Part shown: in pieces, positions 1 through 7,830 of the stretch
How the letters are laid out: each line of letters starts with the position of its first letter
Numbering within the stretch: the first letter of the stretch is position 1
Source: an uncultured Collinsella sp.
Lineage (GTDB): Bacteria; Actinomycetota; Coriobacteriia; Coriobacteriales; Coriobacteriaceae
DNA: 42,898 nt
Assembly (NCBI GenBank): GCA_902493145.1
Contig: CABUOA010000019.1
Coordinates: forward strand, 1-42,898
Reading direction: 5' to 3'
Notes under the pieces: model-generated
The model's input: only the letters and a program-made list of their open reading frames with translations
The model's database searches: none
What the model was told of the DNA's origin: nothing
Translations under genes and position numbers: made by a program

Positions 1-2
1 TT

Positions 3-143
3 CCGCATTATCTTACAGCACCATTTAAGAAAGTTACCGAGAAAATAATGACTGAGTTTTCGGATTTGAATCTATGCCCAATTAACAATCGTCAGGGAAT
101 TGTAATTGATGGTGAAGGTTCAAAGGTTATTTGCAAAGAGTAA
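3..143 (+). CDS. C-terminal end of an unidentified protein (partial)
   Basis: An open frame enters from the left edge and stops at taa 141-143, giving 46 residues that end in VICKE. I do not recognise the family. The stretch is clearly AT-rich compared with the rest of the window, which hints at horizontal origin or an accessory gene. Its stop lies one base from a minus-strand stop at 145-147 that appears to be the original DUF523 stop. The two genes would therefore have been convergent neighbours before the element at 151-717 inserted. Confidence 0.45.
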   Translation, partial: PHYLTAPFKKVTEKIMTEFSDLNLCPINNRQGIVIDGEGSKVICKE

Positions 144-150
144 TTTAAAA

Positions 151-163
151 TTCCAGTATGCTG
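151..163. repeat. Left 13-bp direct repeat (putative att core)
   Basis: The sequence ttccagtatgctg is identical to 705-717. On the minus strand it encodes S-I-L-E and is followed by F and taa, which would be the ancestral DUF523 ending. Confidence 0.6.
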
Positions 164-257
164 CACTCGTTCCTAGCAGGGTTTGGGGCAGGCACGCCCC
201 AACAAGAAGCCGTCCCAAAGGGGCAAGAATGGGGACTGCGGACGATTTCTTGGACCG

Positions 258-488
258 TTACGCGGCCCTTCCCAGCGCGGAGCGGAACTCGGCCGGGGTG
301 CGGCCACCGAGCGCATCGCTGCGCCTCTCCGTATTGTATCGGCCGATCCAGCCCCCGAGTTCCTCGATGAAGCGGGCGGGGGTCCAGTCCGACCAGTCCC
401 TGCCGTGCCAGAACTCCTTCTTGAGCAGGCCGAAGAAGCCCTCCATCGCCGCGTTGTCCGGGCTGCAGCCCTTGGCGGACTGGATTGG
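258..488 (-). pseudogene. IS3-family transposase, C-terminal fragment
   Basis: The minus strand encodes about 76 codons ending at 258. They contain SPDNAAMEGFFGLLKKEF and then WIGRYNTERRSDALGG, the end of the DDE (rve) integrase core of IS3-family OrfB transposases, including the glutamate region of the triad. The frame is closed upstream by a stop at 489-491, and the rest of the transposase is absent. This is a dead remnant inside the scar at 151-717. Confidence 0.75.
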
Positions 489-577
489 CTACGCTGATGT
501 GGACAGTTCCGGGAGAGGCACAAGAGACGGGAAGGCCGTGTGCGCGTTCCTGCGCGAGGGTCGTGGGGAGGGGCTGC

Positions 578-733
578 ATGGGTACGGCGCCTGTCAACTC
601 GGTCTACGTCTTTGATGACCGGGTCGTACTCAATATCAACTTCACGGATGATGCCAAAACGGTCACCCGTGAGGAAGTGTTGGGTTCGAGTGCTGTGGAC
701 AATGTTCCAGTATGCTGGGATCGAACTCGCTAG
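578..733 (+). pseudogene. Large serine recombinase, C-terminal fragment
   Basis: The plus-strand frame reads PVNSVYVFDDRVVLNI and then DDAKTVTREEVLGSS. This resembles the extreme C-terminus of large serine recombinases (a VNSVYVYDD-type strand followed by KTxTxxEV). The catalytic N-terminal domain and the DNA-binding regions are missing. The frame runs through the right repeat into DUF523 DNA and stops at 731-733, so its last residues are not native. The identification rests on a short C-terminal pattern. It is supported by the position next to the putative att site, where integrase genes usually lie. Confidence 0.55.
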
Positions 734-1154
734 CCGGAATCACACGGTACCCGTGACGCAGCAGCAGATCGACAAAAACACCATTGCCCACAGTGAGCGT
801 GCCGCTAAAGGTGCCATCGTAGACGCGACCCGCACCGCACGAGGGGCTACGGTCCTGTAAGACGCACGCAGCGATCTCGGACGGGCCGCCCGCCTGCTCG
901 CACATATCGAGCGCGCGCTCTGCACCCAGGCGAAACTCGCGATCGACCGAGATGCCCTCGCAGGTACAAACCTCGCCATTCACAATCTCGGACGGCTTGC
1001 GCGGTGTGGGCAAGCCGCCAAAAACCTCGGGGCACACCAACAGGACCTCGGTCCCTGTGCGTTCGCAGGCCTCGACCAACGCGCGATGGTAATTGTCGAG
1101 CCCGTTATACTTGCAGCTCTCGCCCATCAAGCAGGCACTTACCACGATCTTCAT
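663..1154 (-). CDS. DUF523 family protein with an element-derived C-terminus
   Basis: A 163-residue protein starting MKIVVSACLMGESCKYNG. The family hallmarks are CLMG near residue 8, CPEVFGGLPTPR near residue 46 and SPSCG near residue 100. The conserved cysteines suggest metal or Fe-S binding, but the family function is not established. The start is set by aggag about 7 bases upstream of the ATG at 1152-1154; a longer in-frame start at 1199 lies inside a terminator hairpin. The last 13 residues after SILE are encoded by element DNA, antisense to the recombinase remnant. Without the insertion the protein would end SILEF, at about 151 residues. Confidence 0.85.
   Translation of the reverse strand: MKIVVSACLMGESCKYNGLDNYHRALVEACERTGTEVLLVCPEVFGGLPTPRKPSEIVNGEVCTCEGISVDREFRLGAERALDMCEQAGGPSEIAACVLQDRSPSCGAGRVYDGTFSGTLTVGNGVFVDLLLRHGYRVIPASEFDPSILEHCPQHSNPTLPHG
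705..717. repeat. Right 13-bp direct repeat (putative att core, inside DUF523)
   Basis: This is the second copy of ttccagtatgctg, in the same reading phase (S-I-L-E on the minus strand) within the DUF523 coding region. Sequence below 705 belongs to the inserted element. Confidence 0.6.
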
Positions 1155-1173
1155 ATAACAACTCTCCTCACGC

Positions 1174-1214
1174 AAAATCGCCCCATTTGAGATGGACACT
1201 CAAATGGGGCGATT
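1174..1214 (-). terminator. Intrinsic terminator downstream of ftsH
   Basis: There is a perfect 16-bp stem (1176-1191 with 1199-1214) and a 7-base loop. On the minus strand it is followed by four Ts. It lies between the ftsH stop at 1233 and the DUF523 ribosome-binding site at about 1165, leaving no room for a separate DUF523 promoter downstream of it. Confidence 0.85.
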
Positions 1215-1232
1215 GACACAGCGCAACTAGTG

Positions 1233-3140
1233 TTACTGCTGCTTTGGCATCAGCGGATTCTCGCGCGTAAGGAGATTCATAAACTCCTCGCCCGTGATCG
1301 TCTCCTTCTTGTACAGATAACGAGCCAGCTCGTGGAGCTTAAACTTGTTCTCCTTGAGGATCTGCAGGGCACGATCGTGCGCATCCTCAATCAGCTTGGC
1401 GACAATCGCGTCCACACGCTCCGCCGTACCGGGAGCGCAGGTAAGCGACGTGTCCTGGTTGAGGTACGCGTTCTGGACGGTACCGAGCGCCATCATGCCA
1501 AACTCATCGGACATACCAAAGCGCGTCACCATGTTACGGGCGAGCTTGGTGGCCTGCTCGATGTCGTTGGCCGCACCGGTCGTCATCTCACCAAAGATGA
1601 GCTCCTCGGCAGCACGTCCGCCGCAGTAGACGGCGAGCTTGTCCAGCACCTCCTGGCGCGTGGTCAGGAAGCGCTCGTCCTCCTCGACCTGCATGGTGTA
1701 GCCCAGAGCGCCGCTCGTGCGCGGCACGATGGTGATCTTGGTAACCGGCGCAGAGCCCTTCTGGCGGGCGGCAACGATGGCATGGCCGATCTCGTGGTAA
1801 GAAACAACCTGCTTCTCGTGATCGGACAGCACCGTGGACTTGCGCTGCTGACCGGCGATGACGACCTCCACCGACTCCTCAAAATCGTCCTGCGTGGCGC
1901 GCTTGCGACCCTCGCGGACGGCACGCAGGGCGCCCTCGTTGATGATATTGGCCAGGTCGGCCCCCGAGGCACCGGGCGTGGCGCGGGCAATCGCGGTCAG
2001 GTCGATCGGCGGCTGCGTCTTCACGCTCTTGGCATGCAACTCAAGAATGTTCTTACGGCCGGTCAGATCGGGCAACTCGACGGGGATGCGGCGGTCAAAA
2101 CGACCGGGGCGCAGCAGGGCCGGGTCAAGGCTGTCGGGGCGGTTGGTAGCAGCGAGAACGACAATACCCTTGTGGTTATCAAAGCCGTCCATCTCGGTCA
2201 GCAGCTGGTTGAGCGTCTGCTCGCGCTCGTCGTTGCCACTAAAGCCGCCGCCATCGCGCTTCTTGCCGATGGTATCGATCTCATCGATAAAGACGATGCA
2301 CGGGGCCTTTTCCTTGGCCTGCTTAAACAGATCGCGAACCTTAGCGGCGCCACGGCCGACGAACATCTCGACGAACTCAGAACCAGAAATACTAAAGAAC
2401 GGAACGCCCGCCTCGCCGGCAACGGCCTTGGCAAGCAGGGTCTTACCCGTACCCGGAGGGCCGACAAGGAGGGCACCGCGCGGCAGCTTGGCGCCGATCT
2501 CCTCGTAGCGCTGCGGCTTCTCCAGAAAGTCGACGACCTCCTTGAGGGACTCCTTGGCCTCTTCCTGGCCGGCGACATCCTTAAAGGTCACGCCCACATC
2601 CTTGGAGGCGATCACGCGAGCACCGGACTTGCCCAGTCCACCGCCGCCAAAACCACCGCCGCCAAAGTTCATCGAGGGACCGTCATCACCCATGGCCTTC
2701 TTCATGCGGCGGTTGAGCCACCAGCCAATCAGGAAGAAAATCGCCATGGGAAGAATGAGGGTGAGCAGGTAGTAGGTCATCAGACCCGAGTTCTTATCGG
2801 GAACGACCGACTCAAGCGAGGCGCCAGATTCAAGCACGCGATCGGTAAAGCCCGCGTCATTCGGCACACCGGTCGTCTTGTAGGCGATGTTCTCGTCCTC
2901 GCCCTTCTTGGTGTAATAAATCGTGTAATCGTCCGTGTTGTACTCGACCTTGTCGACACTCTTCTTATCGAGCGCTTTGACAAACGTCGAATAATCGGTC
3001 TTCGTAATCTGCTGCGTGTGACCGATGTTGGGGAACAGAACGGTCGAGAGCACGAGGTAGACGACGAAGGCGATGAGCACGTAGAGGATCATATTCCGTC
3101 TACGTTTGTTGTCATCCATCTCCATCTGCTTGAACTCCAT
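1233..3140 (-). CDS. ftsH: ATP-dependent zinc metalloprotease FtsH
   Basis: This membrane-anchored AAA+ protease degrades misassembled membrane proteins and short-lived regulators. The 635-residue protein has two membrane segments (about 17-36 and 120-142) around a short extracytoplasmic domain. A Gly-rich linker follows, then Walker A GPPGTGKT near 227, Walker B VFIDEID, the second region of homology ending LLRPGRFDRR, and the zinc site HEIGH with its downstream acidic ligand region. Length and order are normal for the family. The start is uncertain: ATGs at codons 6 and 8 are also possible, and ggag lies 9 bases before codon 6. It is transcribed divergently from cobO and ends at a strong terminator. 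Confidence 0.97.
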   Translation of the reverse strand: MEFKQMEMDDNKRRRNMILYVLIAFVVYLVLSTVLFPNIGHTQQITKTDYSTFVKALDKKSVDKVEYNTDDYTIYYTKKGEDENIAYKTTGVPNDAGFTDRVLESGASLESVVPDKNSGLMTYYLLTLILPMAIFFLIGWWLNRRMKKAMGDDGPSMNFGGGGFGGGGLGKSGARVIASKDVGVTFKDVAGQEEAKESLKEVVDFLEKPQRYEEIGAKLPRGALLVGPPGTGKTLLAKAVAGEAGVPFFSISGSEFVEMFVGRGAAKVRDLFKQAKEKAPCIVFIDEIDTIGKKRDGGGFSGNDEREQTLNQLLTEMDGFDNHKGIVVLAATNRPDSLDPALLRPGRFDRRIPVELPDLTGRKNILELHAKSVKTQPPIDLTAIARATPGASGADLANIINEGALRAVREGRKRATQDDFEESVEVVIAGQQRKSTVLSDHEKQVVSYHEIGHAIVAARQKGSAPVTKITIVPRTSGALGYTMQVEEDERFLTTRQEVLDKLAVYCGGRAAEELIFGEMTTGAANDIEQATKLARNMVTRFGMSDEFGMMALGTVQNAYLNQDTSLTCAPGTAERVDAIVAKLIEDAHDRALQILKENKFKLHELARYLYKKETITGEEFMNLLTRENPLMPKQQ

Positions 3141-3217
3141 CTACTGGGGTTGATAATGCTATCTAGAATACCCAACCCGAACGGCGATAAACCGACGCCG
3201 GGCACGAAAGGACAGAG

Positions 3218-3703
3218 ATGGCATCACTGGAAGTCGGCAAGGTTCAAATCTATACGGGCGACGGCAAGGGCAAGACGACGGCTGCGCTGGGGCTCGCGCT
3301 GCGCGCCACGGGCTATGGACTTAACGTGCTCATGCTTCAGTTTGCCAAGAAGCTGCACTGCGCCGAACATGACGCAGCACCTCGATTGGGGCTACGCATC
3401 GTACAAGCCAATCGCGATACGCCCGAAGCCTGTGCCGTACAGATCATGGAGCTGGCGCGCGAGCAGATTTGCCAGGTCGACGTGCTGATCTTGGATGAGC
3501 TGGGGGAAGCCATGCGACGGGGCTTTGTAACGCGCGAAGATGTCGAAGCATTGATCGCGATGAAACCGACCACCACGGAGCTCGTGCTCACCGGCCGCGG
3601 CTTGCTGCCCCTCGCCGACCTTGCCGACCTAGTAACCGAAATGCGCCCCGTCAAACACTACTTCGACGAAGGCCTCCTAGCCCGCCAAGGCATCGAATAC
3701 TAA
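3218..3703 (+). CDS. cobO: Corrinoid adenosyltransferase (CobO/BtuR type)
   Basis: The enzyme transfers the 5'-deoxyadenosyl group of ATP to the cobalt of reduced corrinoids, completing the cofactor form of B12. The 161-residue protein has the P-loop variant GDGKGKTT near residue 15, VDVLILDELGEAM as the Walker-B-like strand, ELVLTGRG, and the C-terminal VKHYFDEGLLARQGIEY, matching the family's KHxYDxGixARxGIE ending. A purine-rich aaagga site precedes the ATG. No other cobalamin genes are visible, so it may serve corrinoid salvage, which is inference. It is one of the few plus-strand genes here and converges on the MATE gene. Confidence 0.93.
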   Translation: MASLEVGKVQIYTGDGKGKTTAALGLALRATGYGLNVLMLQFAKKLHCAEHDAAPRLGLRIVQANRDTPEACAVQIMELAREQICQVDVLILDELGEAMRRGFVTREDVEALIAMKPTTTELVLTGRGLLPLADLADLVTEMRPVKHYFDEGLLARQGIEY

Positions 3704-3788
3704 TTGATCCGAAGGGGACGAAGGAAAACGAATCATCGACATCACGACGAAGAGCAATGAGCCGTTTTCCTCCGCCCCCCAGGGATCA

Positions 3789-5138
3789 TTAGGCAGTGGC
3801 GCGGCCTAGCCAGTTGCCGCTGTGGTGGTAGACGGTAAACATCGTGGCGGTTATTACCCAGGTTACGGGGTAGACCAGCAGCAGATGCTCGAGCGAGGGG
3901 TCGAGCGGCATAATCGCGAACACCCACGCCACGCGGAGCACGACCGTGCCGAATATCGTGAGCATCATAGGCTGGAAGCTCACGCCAGCGCCGCGGATGG
4001 AGCCGGACGCGTTTTCGATAATCGAGAAGATCGCGTAGAACGGCGCGATGAAATGAAGAATCGTCGTGGTGTAGGTCGAAATCGCGGCATCGTCGATAAA
4101 CAAACGCGAAAGCGGGCCCGAAAACACCAGCAGCACGGCAGACAGGCCACCGATAAGCACAAATGAAAGCACGAGCGAGGTGTGATATCCCTTTCGCATG
4201 CGATCGTAATTGCGCGCACCAAAGTTCTGCGCCGAGAACGTAGTGATCGACACACCAAGCGCCTCGGTCACCATCCAGATAATGCCGTCCAGGCGGCCGG
4301 AAAGGCCCCAAGCGGTCGTGACATCGGCTCCAAACGAGTTAACCGACACCTGAATCAAAACGTTGGAGATCGAATACGCCGCAGACTGAACGCCCAGCGG
4401 CAAACCGCACGAAAGCATGCTCTTGCAAATGCCGCGATCAATACCGAGCTTGGATAGCGACAACCGCCACGCCCCCGGAGCGCGCATCATGCGGATCACA
4501 ATCATCGTGACATTGGTGCAGATAGTCAGCGCCACCGCGATGCCGCAGCCCAGCGCTTCCATGTGCAGCACGGCGACAAAGAGAATGTCGAGCGCCACGT
4601 TGACGAAGCAGCCGGAGGCAATAATGACCGCCGGACCGCGCGTGTCGCCCACGGCGCGCAACAACGCCGTCCCCATATTGAGCAGCAACGCCGCAAACAT
4701 GGCGGCAAAGTAGCAACGGGCATACGCCACACCCTCGGCCAACAGCTCATGCGGTGTATTCATCAGCACAAGCATCGGCTCGACAAACACCATGCCCAGA
4801 ATGGAAATGACAATGCCGCCCACCAGCGCGAGCGTCATGGCCGTATGGACCGATCGGCTCAGGCACTCGTCATCGTGCTGGCCAAAAAACTGGCCCGTAA
4901 TGACCGCACAGCCAGCACCCACACCGACGCAAAAACCAATGCAGAGCTCCGTGAGCACCATCGTGGCCTGAATGCCGCCCAGCGCGAGCTTGCCGCCAAA
5001 CTGACCGACGATATAGGTACCGATAAGCGTGTAAGCCTGCTGAAAAAACGAGCTAAAGAAGATAGGGACGCACAGCGACAGCAGCTGCTGCCAAATAACG
5101 CCCTGCGTTACATCGATAGCCGTAGATTTCTTAGCCAC
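3789..5138 (-). CDS. MATE family multidrug/sodium antiporter
   Basis: A 449-residue, very hydrophobic protein with about 12 predicted membrane helices in two similar halves. Typical MATE features include PIFFSSFFQQAYTLIGTYIVGQF near the N-terminus, NMGTALLRAVGDTRGP near residue 155 and GDTRGP-like SIRGAGVSFQPM in the second half. MATE proteins export cationic drugs or metabolites in exchange for sodium ions or protons; the substrate cannot be read from sequence. The start codon is GTG at 5136-5138, preceded by gggagg. The gene stands alone, with 125 bp to the methyltransferase gene upstream. Confidence 0.9.
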   Translation of the reverse strand: MAKKSTAIDVTQGVIWQQLLSLCVPIFFSSFFQQAYTLIGTYIVGQFGGKLALGGIQATMVLTELCIGFCVGVGAGCAVITGQFFGQHDDECLSRSVHTAMTLALVGGIVISILGMVFVEPMLVLMNTPHELLAEGVAYARCYFAAMFAALLLNMGTALLRAVGDTRGPAVIIASGCFVNVALDILFVAVLHMEALGCGIAVALTICTNVTMIVIRMMRAPGAWRLSLSKLGIDRGICKSMLSCGLPLGVQSAAYSISNVLIQVSVNSFGADVTTAWGLSGRLDGIIWMVTEALGVSITTFSAQNFGARNYDRMRKGYHTSLVLSFVLIGGLSAVLLVFSGPLSRLFIDDAAISTYTTTILHFIAPFYAIFSIIENASGSIRGAGVSFQPMMLTIFGTVVLRVAWVFAIMPLDPSLEHLLLVYPVTWVITATMFTVYHHSGNWLGRATA

Positions 5139-5263
5139 ACGCCCTCCCCACTAGCGTACGTCAGACAACAAAACGGCAATTTAAGACCAAAGCCAATACC
5201 AGCTTAGCACCGACCGGTATCAGCCGAGACACCCCGAACCAGAGCCCAGTGCGAATTAATTGC

Positions 5264-6178
5264 CTAGTGATACAGCCCCGGCTGGTAGTGGTACTCGTTG
5301 CTCACATGCGGGCACAGCTGCCAAAAGGCGACAGCACTTGCCGCGGCCACGTTAAGCGAATCGACCCCGTGTGCCATTGGAATACGCACGGCGCGGTCGC
5401 AGCCTGCAATGGTCTTGGCGCCCAAGCCAGCACCCTCGGTGCCCATAAAGATTGCCAGGCGGTCAATCTCCTGCAGCACGGGATCGTCCAGCGACACCGA
5501 ATCATCCGTCAACGCCATGGCGGCACACGAAAAGCCGGCATCGTGCAGCGCCGCCAGCCCATCATGCGGCCATACGCGCGCCTCGCTGCCAATGCGCGTC
5601 CAGGGCACCTGGAACACCGTGCCCATGCTCACACGGGCCGAGCGACGGTACAGCGGATCGCAGCAAGTGGGGCTCACCAAAATACCATCGACGTTCAGCG
5701 CAGCCGCCGAGCGGAAAATCGCGCCGACGTTGGTGTGGTCGACAATGCCCTCGAGCACGCACACGCGCACCGGGCGCTCCCCCGCCGCATCGACGACGCC
5801 ACCCAAGAACTCGGCTACCGGAATCTGACGTGGACGACGGAATGCCGCGAGCGCACCGCGCGTCACATTGAAGCCCGTCAGCTGCTCCATGAGCTCCATG
5901 GAGGCAACGAACACAGGAACCGGACCCGCGCCCTCGCGCACAACCAGGCGCTCAAACAGCGGCACCATCTGATCGAGCCAGCGTTCGCCCAAAAGAAAGC
6001 TCACCGGCTCGTATCCGGCGCGCACCGCGCGCTCGATAACCTTGGAACTCTCGGCGATAAAGATGCCCTTTTGCGGCTCCAGCACGCAGCGCAGCTCGCG
6101 CTCGGTCAGTCGCACGTAGGCATCGAGCCGCTCGTCCTCGAGCGAATCAATTCGCAGCACCTCAACGGCATCAGTCAT
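5264..6178 (-). CDS. SpoU/TrmH family RNA 2'-O-methyltransferase
   Basis: A SPOUT-fold methyltransferase predicted to modify a ribose in tRNA or rRNA. An N-terminal substrate-binding part (KGIFIAESSKVIERAV) precedes the SpoU catalytic region. The three motifs are visible: the Asn-Arg motif region DHTNVGAIFRSAAALNVDGIL, then IFMGTEGAGL, and SLNVAAASAVAFWQL at the end. The target nucleotide cannot be assigned. I chose the ATG at 6176-6178 (MTDAVEVLRI); an in-frame ATG at 6211 would add 11 residues, and neither has a convincing ribosome-binding site. Confidence 0.88.
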   Translation of the reverse strand: MTDAVEVLRIDSLEDERLDAYVRLTERELRCVLEPQKGIFIAESSKVIERAVRAGYEPVSFLLGERWLDQMVPLFERLVVREGAGPVPVFVASMELMEQLTGFNVTRGALAAFRRPRQIPVAEFLGGVVDAAGERPVRVCVLEGIVDHTNVGAIFRSAAALNVDGILVSPTCCDPLYRRSARVSMGTVFQVPWTRIGSEARVWPHDGLAALHDAGFSCAAMALTDDSVSLDDPVLQEIDRLAIFMGTEGAGLGAKTIAGCDRAVRIPMAHGVDSLNVAAASAVAFWQLCPHVSNEYHYQPGLYH

Positions 6179-6287
6179 AGCAGCCAGCCCGCACCCTTCT
6201 TTACAGCACATCTATACCAAACGAGGCGACGCTAAGCGCCGCCCCATGCATTCAAACAACCCGATGATACCGTTCACGCCAGACGAT

Positions 6288-6806
6288 TTACGCATCAACG
6301 CGACGATACGTCACGAACTCATAATCGACGCCCTCGTCGCCCTCGCCCGAGGCAATCGTGGCAGCACCGCCACGCCGCGCAATCTCCCACGCGGGATCGG
6401 CATCCAGATCGGGAAAGTACGTATCCACGTCATGCACGCAATGGTTATGCGTGACCTCGGCCTCGGCGCAATACGGCAAAAACTGCCGATACACCTCGCC
6501 ACCACCGATCACCCACGCAACGGGCTCATCGGCCACGGCGGCCAAGGCCTCGTCAACGCTATGCACCACGTCGACACCCTCGGGCGCAAAGCCTTGGTCG
6601 CGCGTGAGCACAATGTTGCGGCGATTCTTGAGCGGACGCCCGCCGGGAAAACTTAGCAGCGTCTTGCGTCCCATAATGACCGGGCAGCCTTTGGTGCACG
6701 CCACAAAATGACGCATGTCGGCGCGATTGGACACGACCATGTCACCCTCGCACCCAATACCCCAGTCATCGCACACGGCGACAATAGCGGAAAGCATACA
6801 CGTCAT
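6288..6806 (-). CDS. folA: Dihydrofolate reductase
   Basis: Reduces dihydrofolate to tetrahydrofolate with NADPH, recycling the dihydrofolate that ThyA makes. Seen: LSAIVAVCDDWGIG at the N-terminus, the cofactor-loop sequence VIMGRKTLLSFPGGRPL, NIVLTR, and VIGGGEVYRQFLPY, all typical of DHFR. The GTG at 6813-6815 directly follows the thyA stop. The ATG at 6804-6806 has taggtg 6 bases upstream and is preferred; an ATG three codons later is also possible. Translation is probably coupled to thyA. Confidence 0.93.
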   Translation of the reverse strand: MTCMLSAIVAVCDDWGIGCEGDMVVSNRADMRHFVACTKGCPVIMGRKTLLSFPGGRPLKNRRNIVLTRDQGFAPEGVDVVHSVDEALAAVADEPVAWVIGGGEVYRQFLPYCAEAEVTHNHCVHDVDTYFPDLDADPAWEIARRGGAATIASGEGDEGVDYEFVTYRRVDA

Positions 6807-6815
6807 GCACGTCAC

Positions 6816-7664
6816 CTACACCGCAATGGGGATGTTCTTGACCTGCGGACCGTGCTCATAGCCCTCGATGATCAGATCATCGGTCGTAAACGCATAGAAG
6901 TCATGCACATCGGGGTTGAGCGTTACCTTAGGCGCGGCAAACTGCGGACGCTCGATAAGATCGCGGACGATATCGACATGACGGTCGTAAATGTGGGCAT
7001 CGGCGATCACATGCAGGAGCTCGCCAGCGATCATATCGACCGACTGCGCGACCATCATCAGCAAAATGGCGTACTGGCACACATTCCAGTTGTTCGCAGC
7101 CAAAATATCCTGGCTGCGCTGGTTGAGAATCATGTTGAGCGTCGGTTTGTCATCCTGCGGGCGCTGCGTCACGTTATACGTCACACTGTAGGCGCACGGA
7201 TACAGGTGCATCTCGGACAGGTCACTAAACACATAGGTGTTCGTCATGATGCGGCGGCTGTACGGCGTGTTCTTAAGGTCGTACAGCACACGATCCATCT
7301 GATCGAAGTCACCCTCGGCATAATGGCTCTTCTGCCCAATCTGATACCCGTAGGCCTTGCCGATGGAGCCAGTCTCGTCGGCCCACTCATCCCAAATATG
7401 GCTGTTGAGGTCATGCACGTTATTGGACTTCTTTTGATAGATCCACAGGATCTCATCCATGGCAGATTTGAGGGCCGTACGACGCAGGGTAAGCGCCGGA
7501 AACTCCTCACGCAGGTCGTAGCGGGCCGTGACGCCAAAGTTTTTAATGGTATAGGCAGGGGTGCCGTCCTCCCACACCGGGCGGACCTTTTGGCCCTCGG
7601 TGGTGGTGCCATGGTCCAGAATATCGCGGCACATGGTTACAAACTGTTGATCAGCCTTGCTCAT
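6816..7664 (-). CDS. thyA: Thymidylate synthase
   Basis: Converts dUMP to dTMP using methylene-tetrahydrofolate and releases dihydrofolate. The 282-residue protein shows the family signature around the catalytic cysteine (MHLYPCAYSVTYNV), followed by LNMILNQRSQDILAANNWN and the C-terminal ENPEV-like strands. The motif around the cysteine differs from the commonest LPPCH form. It uses the ATG at 7662-7664, which has a strong aggaggg 4-5 bases upstream. The same frame stays open much farther upstream, but that part lies across the neighbouring promoter. It forms a two-gene unit with folA. Confidence 0.94.
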   Translation of the reverse strand: MSKADQQFVTMCRDILDHGTTTEGQKVRPVWEDGTPAYTIKNFGVTARYDLREEFPALTLRRTALKSAMDEILWIYQKKSNNVHDLNSHIWDEWADETGSIGKAYGYQIGQKSHYAEGDFDQMDRVLYDLKNTPYSRRIMTNTYVFSDLSEMHLYPCAYSVTYNVTQRPQDDKPTLNMILNQRSQDILAANNWNVCQYAILLMMVAQSVDMIAGELLHVIADAHIYDRHVDIVRDLIERPQFAAPKVTLNPDVHDFYAFTTDDLIIEGYEHGPQVKNIPIAV

Positions 7665-7747
7665 TGACCCTCCTGTCAGTCGCCTACAAGCGAGATTCAT
7701 TGTAGCCCAGGCGCACGCGACCCCACAGCCCAAACATAAGCCCTCGT

Positions 7748-7767
7748 TTTCTGGCATATGCCAGAAA
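7748..7767. promoter_or_regulatory. Operator-like palindrome O1
   Basis: A perfect 20-bp palindrome, tttctggcatatgccagaaa, immediately upstream of the probable -35 box of the DUF134 gene. Its core tggcatatgcca matches the second palindrome at 7805-7816 (tgacatatgtca) except for one base per arm. Confidence 0.65.
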
Positions 7768-7771
7768 TTCC

Positions 7772-7799
7772 TTGCGTATATCTGCGCGTTCGTTATTCT
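7772..7799 (+). promoter_or_regulatory. Probable promoter of the DUF134-NifX gene
   Basis: A -35-like ttgcgt (7772-7777) is followed after 16 bases by a -10-like tattct (7794-7799). The pair lies between the two palindromes, so a protein bound there would block RNA polymerase. Confidence 0.45.
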
Positions 7800-7804
7800 A
7801 TTGT

Positions 7805-7816
7805 TGACATATGTCA
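7805..7816. promoter_or_regulatory. Operator-like palindrome O2
   Basis: A perfect 12-bp palindrome, tgacatatgtca, just upstream of the ribosome-binding site. Its centre is 53 bp from the centre of O1, close to five helical turns, so both sites face the same side of the DNA. Confidence 0.65.
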
Positions 7817-7830
7817 GATAAGGAGAGCAC

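Larger units (their letters stand above)
151..717. mobile_element. Degenerate mobile-element scar flanked by 13-bp direct repeats
   Basis: The 13-mer ttccagtatgctg occurs at 151-163 and at 705-717 in the same orientation. Between the copies lie a transposase tail and a serine-recombinase tail and nothing complete. The right copy falls inside the DUF523 reading frame at the codons for SILE. The left copy also reads SILE on the minus strand, followed by F and a stop. This is what integration into the 3' end of DUF523 would leave, with the repeats as attL and attR cores. Most of the element appears to have been deleted. Confidence 0.6.

Noticed and set aside
1230..3488. A 752-codon open frame on the plus strand opposite ftsH
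   Set aside because: It is the antisense shadow of ftsH. GC-rich codon bias keeps this frame open, and its translation is low-complexity with no recognisable domain. It also runs on into cobO in another frame.
3723..3771. Terminator between cobO and the MATE gene (aggaaaacg with cgttttcct)
   Set aside because: The arms are only about 9 bp, with a loop of roughly 32 bases and no clear T run; too weak to annotate.
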